From Lottia gigantea (lineage: Eukaryota > Mollusca > Gastropoda > Lottiidae), in NCBI RefSeq assembly GCF_000327385.1, contig NW_008710049.1, forward strand, positions 3,970,293 to 4,034,292: DNA of 64,000 bases, in the 5' to 3' direction. The notes below the pieces were generated by a model, which saw only the letters and a program-made list of their open reading frames with translations, was not told the origin of the DNA and did no database searches. Numbering within the stretch: position 1 is the first letter of the stretch; every line of letters starts with the position of its first letter. The translations under genes were made by a program, and so were the position numbers. Shown here in pieces: positions 1-12,290 of this stretch.

Positions 1-1142
1 ATAGGTATAACTATTTTCCAGTCTGAATATAATTACTATCACACCTGAATATACCAAATAAAATTGTCATGAAAGCCATACAAATGACTTGACACGTCTC
101 ATAACAATTTTAATATATAAATCAAGCCTGGACTGACAGCTACATTAATTGTTTTTTTTCATGTGGCATTAACAAAACTGAAATGAAATACAACCAACAG
201 TTTGCAGTGACATGATGATATTACTTTTCTGAACAACACAAGTGAGGCAGAACAGAGCAGAGCAGGGCCTACTACTAGGATCATCCCTATCAGAGACATC
301 ACAATGTATTGGTATTTTGATTTTAAGATACAGTATGCAAATCAAGGTATTTCATGATATTTCCATCTTCCACACATAGACAAATTCACACACCTCAATA
401 ATTGCTATAATCAAAGAGCACACCTTTTCATTTACTCTGTGACCCCAAGCTGTTCCAATGCAAACAGACATTATGAAATCAGTCAGAAATATTAATATTT
501 AATGTATATTCTATACTATCTGTGAAACTAATGTTTATTCTAGCATTCTATTATTTTACCTCACCACCATAATTTTTAAATGTGCTTCAGTCCCAGGGTC
601 AAAGTTCAAGTTGACCCAGACCAAATTGTCATTTAAAATATAAATCTTCATTATCTTAGGAAATTTTAAATCATTTATCATTCTTAAATAAAGACCAGAC
701 CTTCATTACTTCAAAAAATCTTTTGTTAAGAAAATTTTATAATACTTCTCAACTAAATTCTATTACAGAATTTTCTGAAGAACAATCACCTGTTTCTGCA
801 TCAGCCTCTGAAATCCAGTCTGAGACAATATTCACTATTCCTTTAACCTTATTTCAGAATAAAAAATATATACTATTCAGTTTCTTGATACTGCAAAAAT
901 ATACTGCATGTTAGACAATTAGCATTCACCTACTAGCCAAATTTGACACATCTAACTTTTGACAAATCGCAAAAAATACAACCTGGCAATAGGACAGGGA
1001 ATTTTTGCACATTTAACCTTTACATTAGTAGGTAACCTGTAGCCTATGATAGAGAATATTCACAATATATAACAAATTCATTTATTATAACATACTGTCA
1101 CTGACCTGCAACCAACTGTGTTAAAACCAACTATAAACACAA
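1..1142. other. Non-coding A+T-rich DNA
   Basis: No repeat, RNA or gene signal is visible. The only open frame of note (723-914, 63 codons) has no recognisable domain and looks like a chance frame. Confidence 0.7.
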
Positions 1143-1415
1143 TTAAAGGGATATGTCGTCTTAATTAACATTTTTAGCTGATCTTAGTTTCAGCTACTTA
1201 TAACACTGAGCAGAATGAAAAGCTGATTGCACTTTTCATCTGAATGTACACATATAAAAACAACTTGCACCAACAGAGGTTACAAAAGGTTGTTTACTTT
1301 TCCCCAACAGAAATTCAAATTCATCTGATACAACTTAATTGTGGGCAGATTCTATTTAACATATTATATGCCTTTTAAAAAGTGATACAGGTAATTAAAT
1401 ACTGCATCCCTTTAA
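1143..1415. mobile_element. TTAA-flanked short inverted-repeat element (piggyBac-like MITE candidate)
   Basis: The left end reads TTAAAGGGATATGTC and the right end reads GCATCCCTTTAA. This is a 10-bp inverted repeat (TTAAAGGGAT / ATCCCTTTAA) whose outer four bases are TTAA on both sides, the target site used by piggyBac-superfamily transposons. At 273 bp it cannot encode a transposase, so it would be non-autonomous. Its interior differs from the better supported TTAA family at 5156, 37704, 53697 and 63032, so it may be a second family sharing only the ends. The inverted repeat is short and a chance match is possible. Confidence 0.5.
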
Positions 1416-3099
1416 CAAGTTCTCATTTTATGATAATTTTATTCACCTTATCTAAAATGTCATTAATTATAACAACATTTCAAATTATGTATATCACAAA
1501 ATTAATAAAATAAGATAAAAAAACAATTAAATCTGAATACATTATTAACTTATCTAATGATTAGCTATATCATCAGCATATTAAGGTTATGTTAGAGAAT
1601 TTTTAAATTTGTTTTTTCTTCTTGGCATTACAAGAAAAATAATCCATTAAAAGCATGGGCCTAGGACTTGGTGATATTGGAATATCTTTTTGAAAGCATA
1701 CTTCTAGTCGCAGCTTGTCAAAACATCTAAGTAGCAAATCTGATGTTTAAAGCCAAATACTTTCCAAACATAACTTGCATCTAATTTTCAAAAAGTTTCA
1801 AGTTATGCACTGATGGGGAATACAATAATATGTTCATTTCCAATGTATTCAACTGAAAGCATAAGATTTTTAAAAAAAAACACTAGGATAATAGTCTTGT
1901 CAAAAAAAATTGAATATCACTGCTATGGTAGATTCCCCAAAATTCCAGAGAAACTCTTATAGAACGATGAAAGTCAGATACAATTCGTAATATTTTCCTC
2001 CAAATTGCATCATCAATGAATTTTAACAGCCAAGACTAATACCATAACTTTTATGAGCCTATTATCATTTCATCTTCTTCAGCCGAAGCAATAAGATGTA
2101 TTTAAAGGTTATGAATAATGATAGAAATATTGGTAGTAAATTGGTAGAGAATAATACAATAATATGAATAGACCCGTAAAACAGTCTGATGATATGTTTA
2201 TTAACTCATGAATGAAATTTTGATGCCATTTTATTCTCAAGTCTATGATAGGACGAGGAATCGAGAAAAATGAAACTGAGTTTTACATCTTCTTTACCAT
2301 ATTACATGAAGAATAACATAAACTGAAACTTTTTAATCTCTCAATTTGTGCTGGATCAAATACTATAACTGCCAGAGATTTTAGACTATAACTCTTGTAG
2401 AGTATCCTTCTTATTTAGTACAATTCAATAGAGATCACCCCTTGTAATTTTGACAAAAATATAAAAATATAGGGTAGGTATGGAAATTGGCTTCGAAAGT
2501 TAGTGGAAGATTTAGACTCAGTCATTTCTCTAATACTATAAAACATAGTTTGACCAAAAATTTAGGAAAACCATTCTGCATTTTGTTTCCACTTTTTCAA
2601 ACACCTTGAAGGTCAGACAAGGATTAAGATTCAATACCTAAATTTATCATCTTCATCATAAATAAATCAAGACTAATATCAGACTTGATGAGATTGGCAG
2701 AAGAGAAAATATCTTCAGGCCATCTTTTGTTCCTGATAAACCTTCCCTAGACATAAATATAATCACTTTTATTATCAATAATCTATCACAAATATTCAAT
2801 TATCTCCCTTAGTTGATCTAGTGATAACCATTGATGTACTCAGTGTATTCACATTAGAGCTTTTTCATCTGTATTTTTTCTGCCTTATAAGATTTGAAGG
2901 ATGCCAAAATACATATTGAAATATGTCTTAATTTATCAAGTATTTTGTAGATGACTGTTTGAAACTTCATATAACTATATATGACGCGAAATTACCTTTC
3001 GAGAAAAAGGCAAAAAAACTATTTGTACACGTATTTTGTTAAAATTTTTTTTATTATTTTTTTTTACCGCTATACATGGTTTTCATTCTTTGAAAATAT
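1416..3099. other. Non-coding stretch
   Basis: A+T-rich with homopolymer runs (for example A runs near 1870 and T runs near 3045-3065). The word TATCTCCCTT at 2801 is a word I associate with molluscan repeats. No gene is recognised. Confidence 0.65.
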
Positions 3100-3370
3100 A
3101 AACCTCATATAACAATTTGAATTCTACAGCCTATTATACAGTATACGAGGTTTTCATCCGCAGAATAGGGAAAAATTAAGCCTCGTATATTAATATATTT
3201 TACGAGGTTTTAAATCTGACTGTTTATATACGTGTTATTTAGTTAGTGCTTTTTGAGTTATTTACAATCAAGCTAAGAATACGAAGTTTTGATCACAAGA
3301 TCTGCGCTTTTAGGAGCTTTCGAACGGTACCAAAAAGTCAAAATGACCAAATATGACATATACGAGGTTT
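3100..3370. repeat. Cluster of TACGAGGTTT words in both orientations
   Basis: Six close matches to (TA)TACGAGGTTT lie within about 270 bp. Direct matches are at 3142, 3201, 3279 (one change) and 3358. Inverted matches are at 3100 (AACCTCATATA) and 3178 (AAGCCTCGTATA). Dense short repeats in mixed orientation resemble the subterminal repeats of some DNA transposons, but I see no clear terminal inverted repeat or target duplication. The family is unassigned. Confidence 0.5.
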
Positions 3371-3939
3371 CCAGTGGTCACCCACGATATGTCTATGTCA
3401 TTCTTACTTATCTCTGATCACAGCAGGGAAATTGTCTAATTCAGTAAGAAGCTTGATATCTTCCTTCTTTACTGTGCAAAATTTTAATCTTAATTTTATC
3501 CATTTTTGCAACTTGTGATGGGGAGACTTTTCACATTTGAGATTTCTCCTTCCATAGAATTCTGAATAACGGTCAAAAAGTCACCAAAACTAATCAGTAT
3601 CAATGTCTTAACGTTTCCTGAAGTATCACAGGATATAGAACAACATCTCATTGAAAAGTCTGTAAATTTGCGGAAAATTAAGATAAGACATTTTTCAGCT
3701 ACTACCCAGACCTAAAATTTAGCGTGCGCTAATTTAACAATGAATTTGATTTGACTTTACGAGTAATTCTTGGACAGACAGGATAATTAAACCCAATGTA
3801 ACCAAATTATCATAACATACAGTCTGAACTGGTAAAATAAGTCGGTCATTTAAACATCAATACAACATCAGCCCATGGATATCATTTTAGCTATATAGCT
3901 TGTCTGGTTGGAGTTCTTATACCTCCCTCTTCAAAAGAA
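3371..3939. other. Non-coding stretch
   Basis: Nothing recognisable. Slightly less A+T-biased than its left neighbour. Confidence 0.6.
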
Positions 3940-4110
3940 AAAAATGGGTTCACAAGGATCTTTCTACTGGCTGGTCCTCTCATTTGCATCTCAGTGAACT
4001 GGAATTATGAGTGAAGATGACTTATTCATTGTTAGCAGACGTGCACATGCCAATGACATACAGAATCCACGACATAATGACATTACCCACCAGCTCGCTC
4101 TAACCAATTG
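3940..4110 (+). repeat. Interspersed repeat, family 2 (diverged copy)
   Basis: Begins GGTTCACAAGGATCTTTCTA, followed by CTGGCTGGTCC. The same start is found at 60287 (GGTTCACAAGGATCCTTTCTA, then CCAGCTGGTCC). The downstream part (AACTGGAATTATGAGTGAAGATGAC) parallels the 42.0-kb copy, where ACAGCTGGGTCTACTG is followed by CAGTGAAGATGA. The three loci together define the family; its class is unknown. A 70-codon open frame that starts inside (4007-4219) is incidental. Confidence 0.6.
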
Positions 4111-4489
4111 TGCTAAAAACACCATGAAGAACAAACCCTTGTTGTACATATTATGCTGTTATAATTTGGATAACAGTGTAAATGCCACTCCAAGACAGTT
4201 GCTCCTACACATTCTGTAAGCTCTGATCAATCAAAGGGTGATTGTAATGTAACAAGTACTATTTCTAACAGAAGGCACTGACACAAGAGGTTTTTTTTAT
4301 TTAAACAATTGTTTCGTCACAGATCAATGTGTGCATTTATATAAGCAAAGCGCCTACAATGATTTGCCTACAATACATATTTATCTTAGCAATTTGCAAA
4401 AGAGCATACCCAAAAAGACCAAATCGTGGCTCACAAGGCTTTTGTACGATTTGTTTGAGATTCAAGATGGTGGGCAACATTGACAACAA
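4111..4489. other. Non-coding stretch
   Basis: No gene or repeat is recognised beyond the tail of the preceding repeat. Confidence 0.6.
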
Positions 4490-4672
4490 GTAAACAAATT
4501 TAGAGAACCTTTCTAAGAGTATAGGAATAAAGACAAAAATGTTATTTTTACCAGGGTTTGAAATTTTATAACAACAAAGAGAAAGACATTATGCAAATTA
4601 TATTCAATTGGCAGATTTAACTGTTGAATAATCAGTGTATTATTGTGAAGTAAACAAGTAAACACGTAAACA
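4490..4672 (+). promoter_or_regulatory. Candidate forkhead (FOX) binding-site cluster
   Basis: GTAAACA, the core forkhead recognition sequence, occurs at 4490 (as GTAAACAAA) and then three times at exact 8-bp steps at 4650, 4658 and 4666. The last three form a small tandem repeat of the octamer AGTAAACA, the third starting with C. Binding-site clusters of this kind occur in enhancers, but an 8-bp slippage repeat in A+T-rich DNA would look the same. No function is demonstrated. Confidence 0.35.
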
Positions 4673-5155
4673 TTCAACTCAGTTATACCGATTGTTATTT
4701 ATTTAAGGCGATTTGATTTGTACCACATGCTGATTATCAAAGCGATTTGCTTAAACAAAAACTCAGGTTATTTGTAAAAACCTTGTAAAATAGAAAATGT
4801 TAATGTTTTGTCTATGTTTTGTGTAATTTGCTATGAAGCTGTGAAGGTAAGGAAGCAATTGCTATAATTGGTACTATTTAGTGGCGGTATCTATGGTATG
4901 TGATTACTTAATTATACCATTTCACACTGGTTATCTTAATTATAGTATTATCAATAGTCCATTTCTAATACCAACCTCATTTCAACTGTCTGTCGATATG
5001 TTAGATAAAGATATTTTTCAGTGAGTTGGCAAATGCATTACAACAGAATAATAAGAGCTACTAAAGTCTGTTTGATTGAATGCAATAAGTAGAATAACTT
5101 TTTGAGACCAGGGATGATCATACAGTTAATGTAGGCAAGAACAACCTTGTTACGT
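4673..5155. other. Non-coding stretch
   Basis: Nothing recognised between the forkhead-word cluster and the TTAA element. Confidence 0.6.
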
Positions 5156-5435
5156 TTAAAGGGACAGATGCACTATTTTTTTTTTGACCAATCATACTTT
5201 AGTCATGGAAACAGGAATTTGTTAGCTAAGACAATTAGTTCACAGCTCACCATTGAAATTTGAACCTCCAAATGTGTGACCAGAATTATCCGCATTCGAA
5301 TGTTAAAATGACGACTTGTGATTTTAAGTACTCTGTGATATATAGAAATGACATAGTTAGAAATAATGAGTAAGACAATTTACATATATTCAAGACTCAA
5401 ATCAAACCACCAAAATGGCACAAATGTCCCTTTAA
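5156..5435 (+). mobile_element. TTAA-flanked MITE, family 3 reference copy (piggyBac-like)
   Basis: Both ends are intact: TTAAAGGGACAGATGC on the left and AAATGTCCCTTTAA on the right. This gives an 11-bp perfect terminal inverted repeat (TTAAAGGGACA) that includes a TTAA target site. Relatives at 37704-38042, 53697-53860 and 63032 share the subterminal sequence (GACCAATCATACTTTAGTC, then GCTCACCATTGAAATTTGA). Two of them share the right-hand segment TTTACATATATTCAAGAC or a close variant. At 280 bp it is non-coding and must have relied on a transposase supplied elsewhere. The superfamily is inferred from the TTAA ends only. Confidence 0.75.
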
Positions 5436-6225
5436 TTTCAAATGACAGAAGCCATAAAAGTAGTAGTTTAAATAGGAAAGCATAACCATTGAATGCTGGG
5501 AACTTACAACAAGCTATAGTAGGATGTGCTTATAAAGTATGGCATCGCCTCAATCTAAGATGCAAACTAGACAAAAACTGTTGTGTAGGTTTCAGCAGGT
5601 TTTGATATCGGGAAATGGCCCAGGTTTTTGGCTGATAGAATTTGTCCTCAGTAAAATCAAACTTCCAAATGATTTTAACTAATGTTTTTAATTAAAATTA
5701 TTATTAAATCCAAAGACAATTTCAAATCATAAGAAAAAAATGGCTATCAAATACCATTCCAAAACTGCACTGGTTACCGTGATCTGGAGGTTATCTAGAA
5801 CTTGCTGTACAATCAGTATATTCCAGTCCAATAAGTGCAAAGAACCAATCTACCTAGTTGCACTAATTTGCCATGAAGTGGATAATTTTTATCCAATGAA
5901 AACCTGACATATGTTCACAACAGAGCTCTTATCATGATTGGTGTTCCACTAAAGCATGTCAGTTCCCCATTTCAATAACAATATTGTTAATAGTTAATTA
6001 TTTAAACCACAGAATGTCAGGAACCAATTTCTTAAAAAGTGTGAAATGCTTCAGTACATATACTTAGCAGGCAATAGGAATAAAAATTCACATGGCTTTC
6101 GACTTCAGTTGGTCCATGACCTAGCCTTTTGGTACTGATCCATTTTGCATTTCCAAGTGTACAACTTGAATATTAGATAATTAGTAAATTTTCTTGTTAT
6201 GGAAAATACAACTGACCAATATGCT
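5436..6225. other. Non-coding stretch
   Basis: No feature is recognised. Confidence 0.6.
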
Positions 6226-6690
6226 AGCAATTCACTCAAACATAAAATCTATCTATGGCATTTTCTTAGAACTTCTTGCAAGAAGACTTCCAAAGTATCA
6301 CAAACCATTTATCCAAAACCATTTGATCAGCTATTACTATGATTATGCTACTTAATAAACCATAGAAATACTGGTGGCATTTCCTTCTAAATTCTTACAA
6401 ATTATGATACTTTTTACATGAAGACTTTAGATGTTTATCAAAAACATTTAATCCATAATCATTTGTTTCTGTTATTTCTATCAAACATGATGCCATTAGT
6501 TATATTAGTAATTCACCAAGACCACAGAAATATCAACTGCATTTTATTACACCATTCAACCATCTACAAACATTTCAGCCATGGTAATACTCCATTACAG
6601 CTATACTATCAGGCTATTGACATGTTATGAGTAATTCATTCTGACCACAAGAATGTTGGTAGCCATGTTGAGATTTGGTCACTGAGTTCA
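6226..6690. repeat. Degenerate tandem repeat, roughly 120-160-bp spacing
   Basis: A motif of the type GTAATTCA-ccaa-ACCACAGAAATAT-GGCATTT recurs near 6235, 6358, 6515 and 6633. The spacer carries words such as CAAAAACATTTAATCC and CCAAAACCATTTGATC. The copies are well diverged and vary in length, so this is an old array. Open frames of about 70 codons inside it are incidental. Confidence 0.5.
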
Positions 6691-7369
6691 ATACCATCAA
6701 TCATGTAGTCCAGTCAGCTGGTAGAACTTTCCTCAACTACAACTTTCCATTCATAAACTCTACTATAGTAATTGATATGACACTGTTGTATATCAATCTA
6801 GCCAATTACAACTTTTAAAATTAAACTCATTTCTACACCTTGGTCAATTAATCTAACCTATTGCCAATGCAATATTGAATAAAATGAAGTTTAACACTCT
6901 GCAGTTCTTGGCTGCATAAAGCTCAGGTTGAGAAAGGTTATTTCAGTTGATGCAAATTGTGCTACCAATATTGAATCACTTTGTTACAGCAGGCCCCTTG
7001 TTAATTGTCACTTACGTTTTTACTCTAGAAAACACACCTCCCCTACCTGTCTCTCTTCAAATTATATCATATATTAACTTTTACAACCTTCAATCTAAAT
7101 TAACATTCTCCAAATATCAACAATTTTGAAAACAAACTCTTTCATCTTAATTATATACTATACATCATAGTAATAAACTTACTTAAAATAACACCAATTT
7201 ACATTACAGAACACAGTTGAGAAATAACAGTGGTATAGAGTAAGCATGCCCTGCTTATACCTTTAAGAACTTATTTCTATACCATTTGAATATATACCAA
7301 GATCGCATAGCATGAACAGCATGTTTTTTAGGTTCTGTTTAATATCTTTACATTGCTCTACAATTGATG
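6691..7369. other. Non-coding stretch
   Basis: Contains TAAGCATGCCCTGCTTA near 7231, echoed by TAAGCATGTCCTGC near 7471. Otherwise featureless. Confidence 0.55.
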
Positions 7370-7642
7370 CATTGAGCACTATTTTAACAGTGAAAATAGT
7401 TTATTGTATTGTAATAATACTGATACAATTAGCTACATAGATTCTCAGAATGGTACAGGTGTAACGGAGGGTAAGCATGTCCTGCCTCACTGACAATGCC
7501 TTATAACAGTACTATGAGTAAATACAAACTATTTTCACTTTATATTTCATGGTTAACTAGATTATTATTTTTACTTTGAAAACACAAACAGTTTAAGTAG
7601 TTACATAAACAGTACTAATTGAAAACACAGTGCTCAATATTA
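7370..7642. repeat. Possible old inverted-repeat element
   Basis: ATTGAGCACT near 7371 is matched in reverse by AGTGCTCAAT near 7630. Inside these, GTGAAAATAGTTT near 7391 is matched in reverse by AAACTATTTTCAC near 7527. The arms are nested but unequally spaced, so a simple hairpin is not formed. A decayed non-autonomous transposon is one reading and chance pairing in A+T-rich DNA is another. Confidence 0.3.
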
Positions 7643-8119
7643 TTTTATTTATTAAACCTCATTTCATCACTATTAGCCAGCTGAGAATTGTATTTTTAAA
7701 CATTGACAATTTATTACATATAAATACCAGAATTTAATCTTTTCAAGCATCTTTAACTTAACATTCTGAGAATTAATCAGATCCAAGAAAAACCTCGCCT
7801 ACTTATTCTACTACTTCTAAAGACAAGCTCATGAAATAAAAACTGTGAACTTGTTTAACAATTTATCCTGTACATCTTAGTTCATTCTTACAGTCCCACA
7901 ACCTTCTACCTGAGTATTCTATGATAATTTATATCCCATTCTTTTTTAAATACTGAACCAATTTACCTGTATTTGAGGATTATTTGGATCATAACAGTTT
8001 TATGATGCCAACTTTCTATTTCATTTCCTAACCCACTGTACTATGTAATTTTACTGAAGAGATTTTCATCATAAACTCTAAACTCATCATCACACAAGAA
8101 CTCTATATTCTTTTAATAT
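7643..8119. other. Non-coding stretch
   Basis: Nothing recognised. Confidence 0.55.
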
Positions 8120-8510
8120 ACAGCAGATTCATTTACCTAATTCTATAGTTCGAGTAAAATAAAATACTATTTGTCCATGTCATAACTGTGATTCAAACAG
8201 TCTTATTTCCTACTACCTGAGTCAGCCACTGAAGTTCAAAATGATACTTTTCTACATCATAAACATTAACACAGGAACCTTTGAATATCCAAACCAAATC
8301 ATTTACCTTATCCTATAGTTCCAGTGAAATAAAATACTATTTAATCATTTACTACTAGATATTTAAACCAATGCATTTACCTTATTCTATGATCTCCTGA
8401 TAAATAAAATACTATTTAGTCCATGTTAGTACTATGATTCTACCAGTCTTACTTCCTACTACCTGAGTGAGCTACCATACTGATATGATATGATACTGTA
8501 GAGTTCTATA
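8120..8510. repeat. Diverged tandem repeat
   Basis: The word CATTTACCTTATTCTATAG with a following AAATAAAATACTATTT occurs near 8126, 8296 and 8371. The accompanying segment CTTATTTCCTACTACCTGAG, downstream of the first, reappears nearly unchanged near 8448. The layout is a block of about 170-250 bp that was duplicated and then partly deleted. Confidence 0.6.
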
Positions 8511-9046
8511 CTATAAACAAGAGGAGTCCATTTTATCAATAAACTATAGCTGAGCAATGGAAGTCTTATCCAGGTTGATTCAAGCCAGAGTTACATCAGT
8601 ACTGCTTACATGTCTACATTTAACCAATAGAGTATCATTGTACACAAATCATTGGACTTACACTTGGACTTGGAACAAGATATGTGTTAAATATTTCTCT
8701 GAGAATTATGCATATGCAACTTCATATTCTTCAAGAGTAAGCCAACTATTTTGGGTGTAGCTATTGAAGCTGTTCAGCTGACAGTTATAGAAACCTTTGT
8801 GCCACTTTGACTGGATTTATCAACTCAAATACCATTTCATTCCTCATATTGGCCTATTTATTAAGAGAGAAAAAGCAGCATTTCACTAATGTTTTAAAAA
8901 TTTTAAGAGTATCAGGGCCATTAATGGCTTCTATTTGCATCAAATTTTTGGAATAGGTTTGTAGTTTCTGTAACAGTAGATTTACTGATATTGTCACTCC
9001 TGTAAAGCTGCTAATAAAACATACTGATTTCTTAAAACACTTAACT
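8511..9046. other. Non-coding stretch
   Basis: Short open frames on both strands (8557-8760 plus, 8854-9069 minus) show no recognisable domain. Confidence 0.55.
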
Positions 9047-9150
9047 TTAGTAGAATTGGAAAGGTGCAAATTGATGCTACCTGTATCTCAATACACACAA
9101 AAATCTCTTTAAAATCCCTTTAAAACAAGCCCTAATTTCAGTCCAGGTGT
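9047..9150 (+). repeat. Interspersed repeat fragment, family 4
   Basis: AGAATTGGAAAGGTGCAAAT, followed by a TGATGC word and then ATACACACAAAAA, matches the 33.06-33.19-kb segment, where the parallel text is AGAATTGGAATGGTGCAAAT, CGATGC and ATACACATAAAAA. The two copies are the only ones I see. The class is unknown. Confidence 0.5.
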
Positions 9151-9994
9151 GAATGGATCATTAAGGCTGATGTCTTACAATAGACCATCTCTTCTATACA
9201 TACTTCAATTGCTTCCAGGCCATCGTGTCTCATGTATTATTGATGTATTTCTTAATCTGACAGACTTACTTCTTAAAGATGGCTTCACACTTCCGATCCA
9301 TTTTAATATTTTCTCTGGCAGACATTCAAGCAATGAAAGCAAGATCCTATTGTCTGTTTTTATGACATTCTGAGAATATGTTCCTTGCAGCATCAAATGA
9401 TATATGTTGTTACAGGAGTAGGTACCAAACTAAATGCTAGGACAAAACATGATAACTTGCCAACAAAGGTAGTAAAAGGTGGTCAAATTTGAATTAAATA
9501 AACTTAATTGAAAATAATTAGACAATTCTAAAGTTAGGTGCTGTTTCAAAAGTGAGGCATTTTCTTCCATTACATAGCATTATACCATGAAACAACCAGT
9601 TATCAGCTAAATGGATTCTTAGAAATGAATAACTAGTTCACAAATCATGTCTCCAAGTTGCATCAGATATAAAACAAAGCAACATCCTTGCTCTTTGGGA
9701 TCCATGGTAAATATACTAGATTGGCATGGAATATAACTGTCTAATACAAGCCTGATAGCTTGTTAATGATGATGAGAATCAGATTAATGCTGGCATTTCG
9801 TGGAATATATTTTATCTATTATTTATAGAACAATATATGTAGTAGGAAATTAACAATTACTCTGGGGGGTCCCTGGACTCTACTAATTCAGGATATAAAC
9901 TATTTGTTATAGGTCATACCTAGCCTAATACCCTGTATTTTACAAGGTCTAAAGATGACCTTCCCAACTATCAAATAGCATTTTAAATCAAAAA
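9151..9994. other. Non-coding stretch
   Basis: Overlapping open frames of 63-74 codons occur on opposite strands at 9149-9396, a pattern expected by chance. No gene is recognised. Confidence 0.55.
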
Positions 9995-10135
9995 TTTAAA
10001 AAAAAACTTCATAAAATGATACCACATCTGTACCTGATTGAGGTAACACAGACAGACAATGCCATGCATTATGTTGAGAAAATTTGACATAACGCAGCAT
10101 TAGTCTTCTCTTTTTCTTAACAACAAAAAACAGTC
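9995..10135 (+). repeat. Interspersed repeat, family 1 (fragment)
   Basis: Contains GACAGACAATGCCATGCA and then GCAGCATTAGTCTTCTC in the same order and spacing as the best copy at 44.8-45.2 kb (GACGGGCAATGCCATGCA, GCAGCATTAGTCTGCTA). Only the central part of the family is preserved. Confidence 0.65.
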
Positions 10136-11220
10136 CAATTTTAATGAAAAACTTAAACAAAGTACATATAAATAGAAATAGCTAAAATGCTTTTAACATT
10201 CTTTTAGTAGAAATCAATAAAATTGTCCGTAGAAAATAAATTTGAATTATCGTTTAAGTACATCTCATTAAGTAAAAGGAAACAATTAAAAAACTTGGAA
10301 TTATAATTGTGTTAGGTTTGTTTTCTTATAACTGAAAGACAGATTAATCTTCAATATGTCGATGGGGCCAAGGATTCTTCTACACGTGTCATTTCATTGG
10401 TGCATAATAAGAAACTCAATGGAATTTTATAACAAAAATCTGATATTTGATAATGAAGAAACTCAACTGTATTTCATGACAAACAAATCAACCCCATTTC
10501 AGTCACTTTCATCCTTTGAGACTTGGTCTGTGATTCAAGGATTTCTCTCTAATGGATCCACCTCATCAATGTCCAGTCAGTCTCAAACTTTGTGACTGAG
10601 TTATACATGTAAGAATTTCTTTCTTACTGTTCACAAGGCTGATATTATTTATCAGTTGGTATTTTGTTCCCCACCATAATGAACAAAACTTTGGTTCACT
10701 CCTCTACTTGGTCTGCAAATTTCTTAGAGTTTACAATGCCATTATTGCTTGATTGGTACATTTATTTCAGACAAAAAGTTTGATAGGTCTGCTACTGTTC
10801 TCAAAGTCATTTTTCAAGTTTTTTACAGTTCATTTAGCTAATGTTTATTACATAAAACATTAAAGTAGAGGATCAACAATACTACTGATAGTGCTATCTA
10901 GGGGATCAGACAGTAGACTACCCTCTTATTCTTTAAAGTCATTCATCAAATCAACACAAAGTCACAACGTCATTCTCATGTATTTCATGGAGTTCACATA
11001 GCTACTAATGCTAAATAAATTTTTTTTATCATTTTCAATCTTATAGAGAAAAGAAACTCTATGACATAATCTCTGATACAAAAACAGCAATGTAATACAC
11101 TAGTCAACAGTAAAAATTTTAAAATATTGATGCTTTCATTGAAAATCAGGAACTATGAAATTCAGTAGACTGTAACAAGTGAACAGTAGGTTTATCAATA
11201 TATTATTGCCATAATCCACC
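10136..11220. other. Non-coding stretch with one unremarkable open frame
   Basis: A 79-codon plus-strand frame (10356-10595) has a Ser-rich end but no recognisable domain. Nothing around it suggests an exon with certainty. Confidence 0.5.
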
Positions 11221-11710
11221 CAGGACTGATTTCTTCTCAACTGAAACTATTCAGAATATCTCAAGTCTTAATAACTTTATTATATTTTATCTTGACATGG
11301 GGTGTCTTGGGGCCAAATAGTTGTATTCTTTTTTATAAGTCTCTGAGAAACAAAATGAAATACAGTTCTTTTGACTAATTACAGGTTATTCAATTAGAAC
11401 TAGGTTATGCTTCGCTAAAACTATTCAGAATATCTGAAGCAATAATAACTTTAATATATCGGATCTTGACATGGTGCGTCTTGGGGCCACATAGTTGTAT
11501 TCTTTTGATCATATTGTTTCAGAAACAAAATGAAATAGAGAGCTTTTTTATAATTTTTACAAGTTATTCAATTAGAACTAGGTTCTGCTTCACTGATGTT
11601 ATTCAGAACATCTGATGCAGTAAAAACTTAAATATATTATTGCAATAGTCCTATGTTTTGTTCTCAGAACAAGAAAGCTTTTTTCTAATTGGGCATGTTA
11701 TTCACTAAGG
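11221..11710. repeat. Tandem repeat of about 174-178 bp, nearly three copies
   Basis: CTATTCAGAATATCT starts at 11247 and 11421, and a diverged version (TTATTCAGAACATCT) at 11599, giving steps of 174 and 178 bp. Within each copy the order is conserved: TCTTGACATGG, GTCTTGGGGCCA, ATAGTTGTATTCTTTT, GAAACAAAATGAAATA, ATTCAATTAGAACTAGGTT. The third copy is cut short. Neighbouring copies differ at scattered sites, so the duplication is not recent. Confidence 0.8.
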
Positions 11711-12089
11711 ACAAGAAATCTTGAAAAATCTTTCCAAAACGTCAAACTTCGGGGTATCTTAAAGTGCTGGCATATTGTTTTTCATATTTATTTTTCAAAA
11801 GAAACGTATCCCATTATCCCATGCATCTGAGTAAGAAACTGACCCGGAAAAGTACATTTCCATAAAATCAATAATCAAACTACTGAAATGAGCAAAATAT
11901 ATGAGCAATATTTCAAAACTCTAATCAGACAGAACTAAGCTGCCTTGATATAGATTTTCTTCCAATATGATTTATGATTTGTTAGCTGGTAATGAGGCAT
12001 AGAATTGTTTACACTTCCTAGACACCATAAAACTTAATTTACTGTGAATAACTATCTTATTTCAATACAATAGTCATCATAAACAGGAA
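11711..12089. other. Non-coding stretch
   Basis: Nothing recognised. Confidence 0.55.
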
Positions 12090-12290
12090 ACATCATCCTT
12101 TCTGGTCTAGTGAGAGAGTTAGAGATTAGAGAAGTAGGAGAGATTAGACAGAGGTTAGAGTGAATGAATGATTCTAGTGAGAGTGGGGTAAGAAAAGAGT
12201 CTGAATGGTTTCTGGTGAAGTGAAAGAGTAAGGCACAGGGGTCAGAAGGAATGAATGATTTCTGGACCAAACAGGGATCAGAAACTGGGG
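12090..12290. repeat. Purine-rich degenerate short-unit repeat
   Basis: The plus strand is strongly G+A-biased. Words such as TCTGGTGAAGTGAAAGAG, TCTAGTGAGAGTGGGG, TCTAGTGAGAGAG and GAATGAATGATTTCTGG recur at loose steps of about 40-50 bp. This is a decayed minisatellite or purine tract. The minus-strand frame running through it (12052-12270) is incidental. Confidence 0.5.
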
